From Nostocales cyanobacterium LEGE 11386 (GTDB lineage: Bacteria > Cyanobacteriota > Cyanobacteriia > Cyanobacteriales > Nostocaceae): 64,000 nucleotides of DNA. Location: positions 62,001 to 126,000 of the forward strand of contig JADEXK010000003.1 of NCBI GenBank assembly GCA_015207155.1. The letters are read 5' to 3'. Both the position numbers and the translations under genes were made by a program. Under the pieces are notes generated by a model. The model was given only the letters and a program-made list of their open reading frames with translations. It made no database searches and was not told where the DNA came from. How positions within the stretch are numbered: position 1 is the first letter of the stretch; the number at the start of each line of letters is the position of its first letter. Of the stretch, positions 17,890 to 26,254 are shown one piece after another.

Positions 17890-18483
17890 ATGCCTATAGG
17901 CGTTCCTAAAGTTCCTTACCGGATGCCCGGAGGACAATATACAGATTGGATTAGCATTTACGATCGCCTTTATCGCGAACGGATTATTTTCCTGGGGCGA
18001 GATGTTGATGATGAAATTGCTAATCAAATTATTGCCGTAATGCTGTATCTGGACTCAGATGATCCAGGTAAGGATATTTATTTATACATCAATTCCCCTG
18101 GTGGTATGGTCACTTCCGGCATGGCGATTTTTGACACCATGCAACACATCAAATCAGATGTGGTCACAATTTGCGTCGGTTTAGCCGCCTCAATGGGTTC
18201 ATTTTTGCTGGCAGCTGGCACCAAAGGTAAACGGATGGCATTGCCTCATTCTCGGATTATGATTCACCAGCCTTCTGGTGGTACCCGTGGGCAAGCAAGC
18301 GATATCGAAATCGAAGCCAGAGAAATTCTCCGGATTCGTAACCAGCTCAATGGCATTTATGCTGAAAAGACTGGTCAGCCTATAGCCAAAATTGAAAAAG
18401 ACATGGATCGCGACTTCTTCATGTCTGCTGCTGAAGCCAAAGAATACGGTTTAATTGACCGTGTGATTGAAGAACGGCCCTAG
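17890..18483 (+). CDS. clpP3: ClpP3-type proteolytic subunit of Clp protease
   Basis: Serine peptidase of the Clp system with an intact catalytic set: Ser101 in GLAASMGSF, His126 in [12 protein letters not shown], and an Asp in the [12 protein letters not shown] segment. 197 residues, no long propeptide. It lies 166 bp downstream of clpR on the same strand, matching the clpR-clpP3 operon of cyanobacteria, whose products assemble into the ring served by the ClpC ATPase. The ATG at 17890 is preceded by the run caagtggagtaacgaaa, which contains a GGAG core. The tandem repeat between the two genes may influence co-transcription. Confidence 0.93.
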   Translation: MPIGVPKVPYRMPGGQYTDWISIYDRLYRERIIFLGRDVDDEIANQIIAVMLYLDSDDPGKDIYLYINSPGGMVTSGMAIFDTMQHIKSDVVTICVGLAASMGSFLLAAGTKGKRMALPHSRIMIHQPSGGTRGQASDIEIEAREILRIRNQLNGIYAEKTGQPIAKIEKDMDRDFFMSAAEAKEYGLIDRVIEERP

Positions 18484-18545
18484 GAGTAGGAGGACAAGGG
18501 GACAAGGAGACAAGGAAATTTCCCCCATCTCCCCATCCCCCATTC
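18484..18545. repeat. GACAAGG / CCCCCATC tandem repeats after clpP3
   Basis: Three ggacaagg-type units (18490-18515) followed by cccccatctccccatccccc. The reverse complement of this two-part pattern recurs inside the large kinase gene at about 27194-27290. No coding function is seen in the 174 bp gap. Confidence 0.65.
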
Positions 18546-18657
18546 CCAAAAACCGTCTAGTTTGAACTAAAAATTAGAAGATTAGTCTTTATAATTAAAA
18601 CCTTAAGGCTGGAAGCTAAAAGCTGAAAGCTAAATATTCGATAGCTGATAGATCAAG

Positions 18658-19281
18658 ATGGATCTTGGAGATTGCTACCGTTTATTGGGTTTAAGGTCGG
18701 GAGCCTCTTTTGCTGATGTCAAAGCGTCTTACAGACGACTGGCGCAGCAATACCATCCCGATATCAACCCAAGCGACACCAAAGCTAAAGATAAGTTTAT
18801 TGCTTTGACAGAGGCTTACAGACTCCTTTTAACGGTAGTACCTTCAGAGGAGATAGCCCAAACGTCAAGTCAATCTTCTGTGTCTGGAAGTGATGGCATA
18901 AATGCCACCCACTCAGAAAAAGCACCAACGATAACTGTGACGGATGAAAAACCGTCCACTCAAAAGCCACCTAATATTGTAGAAATAGAACAACGACTCA
19001 AGTGGAAAACCTATGAGCAACTGCAACGGTTCTTAAAAGAAAGAAGATTTCCCCAAGCGATCGCTCTGGCGGAAGCTTTAGCCGCACGTTTACCACAAGA
19101 TGCAGAGGTACGCCAATGGCAGGCGGTTGCTTATCAAATTTGGGGACGGGCGTTAATTGCCGAACATCAACTGTTGAAGGCCAGAATTTATCTCAAAAAA
19201 GCCCTAAAAACAGACCCTAACAACAAGGCTCTGTGGCTTGAGGTGCAGAGAGATTTCCAACGCTTGGAGCAGATTTTTTAA
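18658..19281 (+). CDS. J-domain (DnaJ-like) protein with TPR-like tail
   Basis: Residues 5-65 are a J domain with the HPD motif at 33-35 (QQYHPDI), the part that stimulates Hsp70 ATPase. Residues 70-110 are a low-complexity, Ser/Thr-rich linker. Residues about 115-205 are helical and resemble two to three tetratricopeptide units (FPQAIALAEALAARLPQDAEV, LLKARIYLKKALKTDPNNKA). There is no Gly/Phe region or zinc finger, so it is a class C J-protein and probably directs DnaK to a particular client. Located just after the ClpR/ClpP3 genes on the same strand; a role in proteostasis is plausible. Start ATG 18658; 207 residues. Confidence 0.9.
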   Translation: MDLGDCYRLLGLRSGASFADVKASYRRLAQQYHPDINPSDTKAKDKFIALTEAYRLLLTVVPSEEIAQTSSQSSVSGSDGINATHSEKAPTITVTDEKPSTQKPPNIVEIEQRLKWKTYEQLQRFLKERRFPQAIALAEALAARLPQDAEVRQWQAVAYQIWGRALIAEHQLLKARIYLKKALKTDPNNKALWLEVQRDFQRLEQIF

Positions 19282-19832
19282 AACTCTTGAGTGCCAGTCA
19301 AAATATAACTTTATTTATTAAATAAGACTAAATCTGCCTCTCATCCTTGTTGTTGATTATTGATAATATTTTTTAATATCAACACAAGGAATTGATGGTT
19401 TCTCAAAGCAATTTTAACGTGAATTCCATGAACCTCACCCCAACCCCTCTGGGACACTCAGAGGGGCAAAATATATCCTGGTTTTAAACGAAGTCACAGG
19501 GAAGACGGAAGACGGAAGAAGTGATATTAAATAAGGAAGTTTTGAGGCGGGATGGATACTAAAATTAGGTATATTTATTGGTGTTGTCTATTTTCGTGAG
19601 GGATTATTACTTAAATGCAGCCTAAAACGGTTAATTTAAAGATGATTCAAAAAATCATAATATTAATAAATATATGTAAACTTAACTTTTTTGTTACAAA
19701 AGAGACTCAGTAAATTATATTTTATCACAGACAATTATGTTTATCAGGTTGCTTTCGTAGTAATGAACCAAATTTGCTATGTAGAGTCTGAAGAACATGA
19801 AAGGGTTGCAAAAATAAGTTGAGGATCAGCGC
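19282..19832. other. Gap with a partial E1 element and tandem repeats
   Basis: No gene seen. It holds the left half of dispersed element E1 (19416-19498, own entry) and, directly after it, a small tandem repeat (gacggaagacggaagaag). The last 200 bp are strongly AT-rich and probably contain the amidase promoter. Confidence 0.5.
19416..19498 (+). mobile_element. E1 element, left-half fragment
   Basis: Begins AACGTGAATTCCATGAACCT and continues with the hallmark CCCCAACCCCTCT...AGAGGGGC palindrome, then atatcctggttttaaac as in the copy at 46185. The right terminal repeat is missing. The 5 bp on the left are ATTTT, the same pentamer that flanks the complete copy at 35541. Confidence 0.65.
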
Positions 19833-20774
19833 ATGAAATTCGGAATTGATATTGGGCATAACTCTCCTCCAGATACAGGCGCAAGAGGGATAAAAATTGA
19901 GGATGTTTTAACCTTAGATGTAGGCAACAGAGTTATGTCTAAGTTAAGAGCTTTGGGGCATGAAGTAATACCATGTAAACCAGATAGGTCTAGTTCAGTC
20001 ACGAATTCACTGTTTCAAAGAATCAACACGGCAAATACTAACAGGGTTGAGGTTTTTGTCTCAATACACTTTAATGCTTTTAATGGTCAAGCTAATGGTA
20101 CGGAAGTATTTGCAGCTAGTGATACTGGCAGAAGAATTGCTCAACCAGTGTTAAATGAAATTGTCCGATTAGGATTTTTTAATCGTGGGGTTAAGAGTGG
20201 TTCCCACTTATACGTCCTGAGAAATACTAATATGCCTGCGATACTTGTAGAATGCTGCTTCATCGATTCACCAAGAGATATGAATATTTTTGAATCGGAA
20301 GCAACGGCTAATGCGATCGTCAAAGGCTTGACAGGTACAGTTCCTAGCGCTCCTGTGAATCCCGTTCCCGATGAAGAACTAAATACCGATACCACAGTCA
20401 TCAGACTGCAAAAAGCCTTAAATCGACTAAAAATAACCGATAGAAATGGTCGCGCTTTGGTAGAAGATAACATCACAGGGCCGGCGACAAACTCTGCCAC
20501 AGTAAACTTCCAAAATATTGCTGGGATTCAACCAACTGGAGTTGCAGACACAAATACATGGAATGCGATTAATCTAATTTTAGCCAAACGCATCATCAGA
20601 CCTAACCATGCTGGTGGCCCAGTTGTGAGATACATACAATACCGTGTAGGGGTTGATGTTGATGGTGTTTATGGTCCCCAGACAGGGGAGGCGATTAAGA
20701 GATACCAAAGGCAAAATGGTTTACTTGCTGATGGAATTGTCGGAGGTATGACCTGGCAAAAATTAATTGGTTAG
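19833..20774 (+). CDS. N-acetylmuramoyl-L-alanine amidase (Amidase_3) with two peptidoglycan-binding domains
   Basis: Residues 1-170 are a zinc amidase of the AmiA/CwlM fold: His9 (DIGHN), Glu23, His79 (SIHFNA) and catalytic Glu140 (LVECCF). Residues about 185-250 and 258-313 are peptidoglycan-binding type 1 domains (GPATNSATVNFQNIAGIQPTG and DGVYGPQTGEAIKRYQRQNG). It cleaves the amide bond between muramic acid and the stem peptide. There is no signal peptide: the chain begins directly with the first strand (MKFGIDIGH). It therefore resembles endolysins or the cytoplasmic-start amidases of cyanobacteria, which must leave by another route or act on lysis. No phage genes lie beside it. The start at 19833 has GAGGATCAG upstream. 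It converges with the broken gene at 20780. Confidence 0.9.
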   Translation: MKFGIDIGHNSPPDTGARGIKIEDVLTLDVGNRVMSKLRALGHEVIPCKPDRSSSVTNSLFQRINTANTNRVEVFVSIHFNAFNGQANGTEVFAASDTGRRIAQPVLNEIVRLGFFNRGVKSGSHLYVLRNTNMPAILVECCFIDSPRDMNIFESEATANAIVKGLTGTVPSAPVNPVPDEELNTDTTVIRLQKALNRLKITDRNGRALVEDNITGPATNSATVNFQNIAGIQPTGVADTNTWNAINLILAKRIIRPNHAGGPVVRYIQYRVGVDVDGVYGPQTGEAIKRYQRQNGLLADGIVGGMTWQKLIG

Positions 20775-20779
20775 CTTGA

Positions 20780-21105
20780 CTAGCCACGATTTCGTTCTAG
20801 CAGCAGCATCATCATTAAACTTAATAAAACCTGCTGCTCTTCGCGATCGCTGAGTTGATCGACGGCTTTGATGGTAAATTTCCTAGAGAGAAAAGTCGGA
20901 ATTTTTCCAGACGCATCACAACCGTACCATCAGCTCGGCTGACTAAGTAAGTTGGATTAAACACATAACCAGTGAATATCCCCAAAACCGGGATTTCTGC
21001 AAATAAGGCATCTGCAATCTTTACCCACGGATTCTCCTCCTGGATGTTTAAGGTGGTTGTGTCGCCATCAAAGATATCATAGCGGGCACGCCACAGAGAT
21101 TTTAA
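20780..21105 (-). pseudogene. Broken LURP-one/scramblase-like gene: truncated and frameshifted
   Basis: From about 21105 the minus strand encodes LKSLWRARYDIFDGD, IQEENPWVKIADALF, FNPTYLVSRADGTVVMRLEKF, which I recognise from memory as the middle of a cyanobacterial conserved protein of the LURP-one-related type. At about 20880-20895 the frame shifts: continuing in the first frame gives an unrelated tail stopping at 20821, while the other frame gives RKFTIKAVDQLSDREEQQ and then LLSLMMMLLLERNRG, stop at 20780-20782, the expected family C-terminus. Upstream of 21105 the N-terminal part is missing and the frame runs into repeat sequence with a start at 21162. Truncation plus frameshift implies a pseudogene. 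Family name is lower confidence than the fact of disruption. Confidence 0.72.
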
Positions 21106-21111
21106 TTGCAA

Positions 21112-21192
21112 TGGACTGAAGTCCCTACAGACAGGACTAAAGTCCTGACTACGAGCAAACATTTTTTATTTGAGGTTCATCGAATTCACGTT
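21112..21192. repeat. Repeat cluster at the broken gene's 5' end, including an E1 terminus
   Basis: At 21113-21152 two small hairpin units, GGACTgaAGTCC and GGACTaaAGTCC, are followed by tgactacgagcaaac. At 21172-21192 lies gaggttcatcgaattcacgtt, whose reverse complement is the exact left end of E1 (AACGTGAATTCGATGAACCTC). This junction coincides with the lost N-terminus of the neighbouring gene. Confidence 0.7.
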
Positions 21193-21232
21193 TATTTAGT
21201 TTGATTAACCGGACATGATATTACGCAATTAA

Positions 21233-21257
21233 GAAACCTAGATACAATCTAGGTTTC
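21233..21257 (-). terminator. Perfect 11-bp hairpin downstream of the glutamate dehydrogenase gene
   Basis: GAAACCTAGAT, 3-nt loop, ATCTAGGTTTC. On the minus strand the stem is followed by TTAATTG, a weak T tract, 75 bp beyond the dehydrogenase stop. A terminator or 3'-stabilising structure is likely; the poor T-run keeps confidence moderate. Confidence 0.5.
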
Positions 21258-21332
21258 CAGGTTTGGATCTGTTTCCTTATTTTAGTGAAATGGTATGACG
21301 GACAAGTAACAGAAAAACGTAGATGCGCTTAA

Positions 21333-22622
21333 CTAAGGATAAAGACCCCTATCAGCCAGCGCCTGGGCGACTCTACCCACACCCAAGGTATAGGCTGCTA
21401 ACCGTAAAGGAATTTTCCTGACCCGCGACTGCTCAATCACTTGGTGATAAGCTTGCACCATCAACCGTTCCATTTCCCGATTAACACGTTCTTCATCCCA
21501 AAATACATAAGAAAGACCTTGCACCCATTCCAAATAACTAACCACAACACCGCCAGCATTGGCCAGGATGTCTGGTAGCACAGTCACGCCATGCGCTTCG
21601 AGGAATTGGTTAGCTTCCAAAGTCACAGGCCCATTAGCTGCTTCTGCAACAATTTGCGCCTGCACTTGACTCACATTGTCCTTAGTGATTTGATTTTCCA
21701 AGGCTGCTGGTATTAAGACATCGCAAGGCAAAGTTAGTAAATCTGCATTACTAATTGGTTCTGCTTGGGGAAAACCCACAACACTCTTGCGATTTTCAGC
21801 AGCGTAGGCTTTCAATGCGGGAATATCAAGACCATCGGTAGCAAAAATTCCCCCTGAACCTGTAGAAATAGCTATGATTTTAGCCCCCAATTGATGTAAC
21901 AATTCAGCTGCTGCACCCCCTACATTACCGAAACCTTGAATAACTACTCGCGTTCCCGCCACAGATTTACCTTGATCTTTGAGTGCTTCACGGACAGTAA
22001 TCATCACACCTCGTCCGGTTGCCATTTCTCTTCCCCGCGAACCACCAATAGAAATCGGCTTACCAGTGACAACTCCTGGAACAGCATGACCAACGTTCAC
22101 AGAATAAGTATCCATCATCCAAGCCATTTCTCTGGCAGAAGTACCCATGTCTGGTGCAGGGATATCTACGGAAGGGCCAATATCTTTAATTAACTCGCTG
22201 ATATAGCGACGACTGATTCTTTCTAGTTCACCGACACTATAAATTTTTGGATTTATGGCAATACCTCCCTTAGCACCACCATAAGGTATACCTAACAATG
22301 CACACTTCCAAGTCATGAGCATTGCCAGTGCTGACACTTCCCGCAATGTCACAGCCGGATGGTAACGAATTCCTCCTTTATAGGGGCCTAAAATATCAGA
22401 GTGCTGCACCCGATGTCCGGCGAGAACCTGCACTTCTCCATTATCCAATTTCACAGGAATGGAAACGGTTACTACTTTACGGGGATGGCTAAGAATTTGC
22501 AGTACACCTTGGTCTAGTTTTAATTCTTTACCTGCCGCATCTAAGTAACTACAAGCTTGGTCAAATGGACAAATATGCGCTGGAGTAGCAGCTTCCAGTG
22601 GTTGCAGAGGCGTTGCAATCAT
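21333..22622 (-). CDS. Glu/Leu/Phe/Val dehydrogenase family (glutamate dehydrogenase-like)
   Basis: Reversible oxidative deamination of an amino acid, most likely glutamate to 2-oxoglutarate and ammonium. The ATG at 22622 is chosen because AGGAGA lies 7 bp upstream; the frame from 22655 adds an implausible leader. 429 residues. Substrate domain: GPYKGGIRYHP, the catalytic-lysine motif PYGGAKGGI, and DIPAPDMGT. Nucleotide domain: VIQGFGNVGGAAAELL (GxGxxG). Conserved DILANAGGVVVSYLEW follows. Length and motifs fit the hexameric short-chain GDH type. Cyanobacteria assimilate ammonium mainly by GS-GOGAT, so the enzyme may act catabolically or at high ammonium. Transcribed alone; no NtcA box found by eye in its upstream gap. 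Confidence 0.92.
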   Translation of the reverse strand: MIATPLQPLEAATPAHICPFDQACSYLDAAGKELKLDQGVLQILSHPRKVVTVSIPVKLDNGEVQVLAGHRVQHSDILGPYKGGIRYHPAVTLREVSALAMLMTWKCALLGIPYGGAKGGIAINPKIYSVGELERISRRYISELIKDIGPSVDIPAPDMGTSAREMAWMMDTYSVNVGHAVPGVVTGKPISIGGSRGREMATGRGVMITVREALKDQGKSVAGTRVVIQGFGNVGGAAAELLHQLGAKIIAISTGSGGIFATDGLDIPALKAYAAENRKSVVGFPQAEPISNADLLTLPCDVLIPAALENQITKDNVSQVQAQIVAEAANGPVTLEANQFLEAHGVTVLPDILANAGGVVVSYLEWVQGLSYVFWDEERVNREMERLMVQAYHQVIEQSRVRKIPLRLAAYTLGVGRVAQALADRGLYP

Positions 22623-22865
22623 AAAATTTCTCCTAATCACGGTATCTTCGCGCACCGGATGTTGATATGCCTAATACGCCTAGCTTATCCCTTTTTGATG
22701 AGAAAAGGAGAAATTTTGTAGTTTCTGTTACAATTTTATTTTTTCTTAGTATTTTTGAGAATCCTATGGAGAAGATGGCGATCGCATAGGGCATTGGCGA
22801 TTAAGATCATTAAAGATTGAAGTAGCCTTCATGAAAAAGGGGCTAAGAACTAGGTACGCAGAGTT

Positions 22866-24359
22866 TTAGATAAAGACTTCAGTAGTGAAGTTTCCATGCA
22901 GACCATAGGGAATATGATGTTTGAGATGTAGTCTGGCAATGGCCTCTCTATTAAAATCACTGGCATCTAAAATAACTACGTCTGAGCGATGATGAGTAGC
23001 ATCATACACCAAAGCTAGTACCCAGCCATCATCTTCTTTTTCTGCACTTGGGCGGGGGACAAAAATCGGCTCACCGATGAAACCACGGGGTGCAGCGCTC
23101 CAAAGTTGTCTTTCTCCAGATTTTAAATCAATTTTTAGTAATGCTTGTAAAGGCGCATTAACAGTTTCTTCATGAGCCGCACCTATGTATAAATACTGGT
23201 AATTGCGTCCTACACACATAGGATTTATACTAGGAAATTCGCAACAACGGCTTTCAATCATCTCCTGTTGTACTGTCTCACTTCCCCAATTAAGACGAAA
23301 TCGCCACAGTTGACCAGGTGAATTAGTCTCAAAATTAACTTGCCGAAAATCGCTTTCTGGCTCCACTTCTGGTAAGGATTCATAACAAATTGAGTCAATC
23401 ACAATTTCATCTCCCACCTCAAAAGCATTCGCGTGGTGAAAGACAAAGCCAGATTGAGTTTCCCAGAATTTAACTTTTGTTTGCCTAGCTTGAGAGTTAC
23501 GGGGAATAACTATCACGCGAGTTGCTTGATGGGGCTGAAACTTAATACATTCTCCAGCTGCACGTATTCCTACAACTAAAGGTATGGGGTTAAAGATGAC
23601 AGGATTTTGAAAGAAAATGCAGTAATTGGGAGTAATGACAAAATCGTGGATGAAACAGAAACCTGGAACACTATGAGCGTGTTTTCTGATAATTTCACCT
23701 GCGAGATTTAGCTCAAAAATAGTAATTGTTGTAGATAACCCCGGTTTAATTGAGAAATTAACCAAACAAGGTGCGCCTTCATCTTGGTTGGAACTAGGGT
23801 CAAACCGTGGATGCGCGCTGAAAGCTTCACCTGCTGATAAAACACCGTTAAAATATTCTTTCCCTAGGGTTTCCAAAGTATGAGGATCAAGTTGATGAGG
23901 TTCAGCTGCTTCCCATAATGCCAAGAGTTTACCACCCCAATAAATTACATTGGTGTTGGCAATATTTTTGATTTTAAGGTCGAATATATTAGCTAACCAA
24001 CCCCCAGGTTTTTGTGTTCCAAACACACCCCGATGCAAGATTTTACCAGCTTTTTGTTCGGCTACATATCCTTCAGTGCGGACAAAGCGGTTGCGGTAAT
24101 GGGCGCGGCCATTCACAAAGCTGATGCGGCTAATCATACCATCACCATCAAAGGGATGATGAATGGGTTGTCCATTGATATCGAGTAAACCGGGGCCATT
24201 TCTAAATAACGTACCTTGTAGTTCTGGGGGAATTTGCCCTTCTATATCATCAATCCAATAATCAAATTCTTGGGTAAGGGATTGATATCCTCCCTGCCAA
24301 TCTTCACGGGTGTAGGATTTTTCTGGAATTGCACGTTTTTCTGGTTTTAAACTCTGCAT
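22866..24359 (-). CDS. Carotenoid cleavage oxygenase (RPE65/CCD family)
   Basis: A seven-bladed propeller dioxygenase that cleaves carotenoids or apocarotenoids using a 4-His iron centre. The four His motifs are present: EAFSAHPRFDP, FCFIHDFVIT, VFHHANAFE and the C-terminal GLHGNF. The conserved LFRNGPGLLDINGQPIHHPFDGDGM lies near residue 55. 497 residues from the ATG at 24359. Two other in-frame starts exist, ATG 24380 and GTG 24452; the GTG sits inside a heptamer-type repeat and is unlikely, and 24359 best matches the compact N-terminus of relatives. The BT1-family transporter lies 107 bp upstream on the same strand and could be co-transcribed, but no functional link is known. The cleavage position cannot be predicted. 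Confidence 0.9.
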   Translation of the reverse strand: MQSLKPEKRAIPEKSYTREDWQGGYQSLTQEFDYWIDDIEGQIPPELQGTLFRNGPGLLDINGQPIHHPFDGDGMISRISFVNGRAHYRNRFVRTEGYVAEQKAGKILHRGVFGTQKPGGWLANIFDLKIKNIANTNVIYWGGKLLALWEAAEPHQLDPHTLETLGKEYFNGVLSAGEAFSAHPRFDPSSNQDEGAPCLVNFSIKPGLSTTITIFELNLAGEIIRKHAHSVPGFCFIHDFVITPNYCIFFQNPVIFNPIPLVVGIRAAGECIKFQPHQATRVIVIPRNSQARQTKVKFWETQSGFVFHHANAFEVGDEIVIDSICYESLPEVEPESDFRQVNFETNSPGQLWRFRLNWGSETVQQEMIESRCCEFPSINPMCVGRNYQYLYIGAAHEETVNAPLQALLKIDLKSGERQLWSAAPRGFIGEPIFVPRPSAEKEDDGWVLALVYDATHHRSDVVILDASDFNREAIARLHLKHHIPYGLHGNFTTEVFI

Positions 24360-24466
24360 ATATTTATTTATATTATTCATGAAAAAATTGGCGTTGCTGA
24401 TTGAAAGACAGTAGTTCTGAGTCCGAGTAATTTTAATTTTTTCACTCAGCACTCAGAACTCAGTTC

Positions 24467-25912
24467 TCAGCACTTCTTTTGTGATTCAAATGCTTCTGAG
24501 TCTGATTCTCTCAGCATCAATTCCGACATTAAATCAGGTAAAAATGTTTGTTCTTCATCGTTCGCTGGTTGTAATATCGGTGTCTCAGCTTGCGGGTCGT
24601 TAGCTGGTAGCCAATTAATAAATGGCAGTGGTAACAGTGTGCTGAGGTTAGTAATAATCACTAATAACCACAGTGACTCAAAGTTAGTTTCGGTGATTCC
24701 CAACCAATGCATGATTATAGCCCCAAATTCATAGGAAACCATTGCTGCTAGGTTCGATACCGACATCAATAAGGCAAATAATGTGGCTTCTACTCCTGGG
24801 GGACACAATCTTGCTGCTAGTACCAAAACTGGCATATAGGCAATTTGCCCCATAACGGTGAGGATGAGACTGTCGCCTAAACTAAACCAGTGGTCATCTA
24901 TACCCAAAACTCGGTTTGTGTGAGTTACCAGCAGCAGCATTGTCATTCCCAAAATGGCTGAGAGGACTGTACTCCAAGCAAAAATCACGCGAAAGGAAAC
25001 ACTTTTAAGGAACCGTTGAAAAATCCAAATACCGATTAATGAAGCACCACTGGTAACTAGCCGCACCCTACCTAAAAATTCTGGTTGAAAGTGGAGTTCG
25101 TTGGTGCTGAAGAAGAAAAAGGCTGCATCGGCTGTTGGGGTGGCTAGCCAGACAAATACAAATGCTGTGGGTAGCCAAATTGCTTTTTGAGTAATGGCTT
25201 GGCGTAGTTGCTTGATTTGATGCTTGGTGCTGAGGGAATTTTGACTATGACTATCTGGGGAATTTTTGTTGACCGGGGTTTCGGCAATTAACCAAGCTAC
25301 AGCTGAGACAATCAGAGGAAATGAAGCGGTAATCCAAAATACAGTGCGGGTGGTGAAATGTTCAAGAAGTAACCCACTAAAATAGGCTGTAAGTAAGCCT
25401 CCCAGTGCAGAAGCACCCCAGCACAAAGATTGTAGCGAACCCGCATCTGCTTGGGATTCTACTCTGGCTCGTTCGACAACTAGGGAATCAACGATGACAT
25501 CGCTGACAGCAACGGAGAGGGAACCGAGAGCGATCGCTAGCGTAGCCGCCCAGCTAGTATGAACTATAGTTGCTAAACTTACCCAAGAAATAGCTCCTAG
25601 TATCCCAGATAGTACCAAATATGGTCTTCGACGGTAACCGAATATGGGCAAGCCATCGGAGATAAAGCCAAACACCGGCTTGATAATCCAAGGTAAGGCG
25701 ACAATTCCCAATAGCGCCGAAACCTGAGCCGGACTCAGTAATAATTCATCTTTGAGAAAAAAGCTGACTGCTAGACGCGCCAGCCCTAAAATGCCTTGGA
25801 CGAAGTAGACAGTAAGAATGGCAATTAATTCAGCACTGGGTTCATGGCCGAAGAATATCTTGCTTTTCACTGAGTCTTTGACCTTGGACAAGCCGGGGGT
25901 GTCAATCAGCAT
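24467..25912 (-). CDS. BT1-family folate/biopterin-type MFS transporter
   Basis: 481 residues with about 12 hydrophobic helices. The N-terminal half has the BT1 hallmarks: FVQGILGLARLAVSFFLKDEL, LPWIIKPVFGFISDGLPIFGYRRRPYL, and SDVIVDSLVVERAR. BT1 proteins transport folates or pterins in Leishmania, and a cyanobacterial homologue transports folate; other substrates are possible. The long central loop (about residues 205-235) and the acidic C-terminal tail (DEEQTFLPDLMSELMLRESDS) are cytoplasmic. It precedes the carotenoid oxygenase gene on the same strand, with heptamer-like repeats (ctcagcactcagaactcag) in the gap. Start ATG 25912. Confidence 0.88.
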   Translation of the reverse strand: MLIDTPGLSKVKDSVKSKIFFGHEPSAELIAILTVYFVQGILGLARLAVSFFLKDELLLSPAQVSALLGIVALPWIIKPVFGFISDGLPIFGYRRRPYLVLSGILGAISWVSLATIVHTSWAATLAIALGSLSVAVSDVIVDSLVVERARVESQADAGSLQSLCWGASALGGLLTAYFSGLLLEHFTTRTVFWITASFPLIVSAVAWLIAETPVNKNSPDSHSQNSLSTKHQIKQLRQAITQKAIWLPTAFVFVWLATPTADAAFFFFSTNELHFQPEFLGRVRLVTSGASLIGIWIFQRFLKSVSFRVIFAWSTVLSAILGMTMLLLVTHTNRVLGIDDHWFSLGDSLILTVMGQIAYMPVLVLAARLCPPGVEATLFALLMSVSNLAAMVSYEFGAIIMHWLGITETNFESLWLLVIITNLSTLLPLPFINWLPANDPQAETPILQPANDEEQTFLPDLMSELMLRESDSEAFESQKKC

Positions 25913-26254
25913 TTGATAAATATTTTTTAAGTTTTATCTACTTTTCTATCATATCGATTTCTCTTAATCACGGAGTGGTTCGTCCACTTGCTTAGGTAAC
26001 CAGGCTCGTTGGTCTCCTGATTTAAAGGGACTGGTTGAGTTAACGAAGTCAGAGGGAAGAAGAAAGAAGACTTCTTGCTTCTTTCTTCTTGCCAAATGAG
26101 TTTAAATCCCCCACCAAATCATAGATGTGGTGGTCTGCAATTGGTGGTGGGTTTCAATCCCCACTTCGACAAGCTCAGTGACCACCACCAATTTTCCTTC
26201 TTCCTTCTTTAAGTACTTGGTACCAGCAAAGCGAATTGTGGGTGGTCTTTTCAC
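25913..26254. other. Repeat-rich gap between BT1 transporter and hybrid kinase
   Basis: No gene. A perfect purine/pyrimidine hairpin, AAGAAGAAAGAAG at 26057-26069 and its complement at 26078-26090, is present. Further right are gtggtgg/ccaccacc inverted units and a cttcgacaagctcagtgacc motif of the widely dispersed cyanobacterial type. The kinase gene ends at 26255, so one of these may serve as its terminator, though no T-run is present. Confidence 0.5.

Noticed and set aside
19833..20774. Prophage or tailocin region
   Set aside because: Only one lysin-like gene is present; no capsid, tail, integrase or holin genes nearby.
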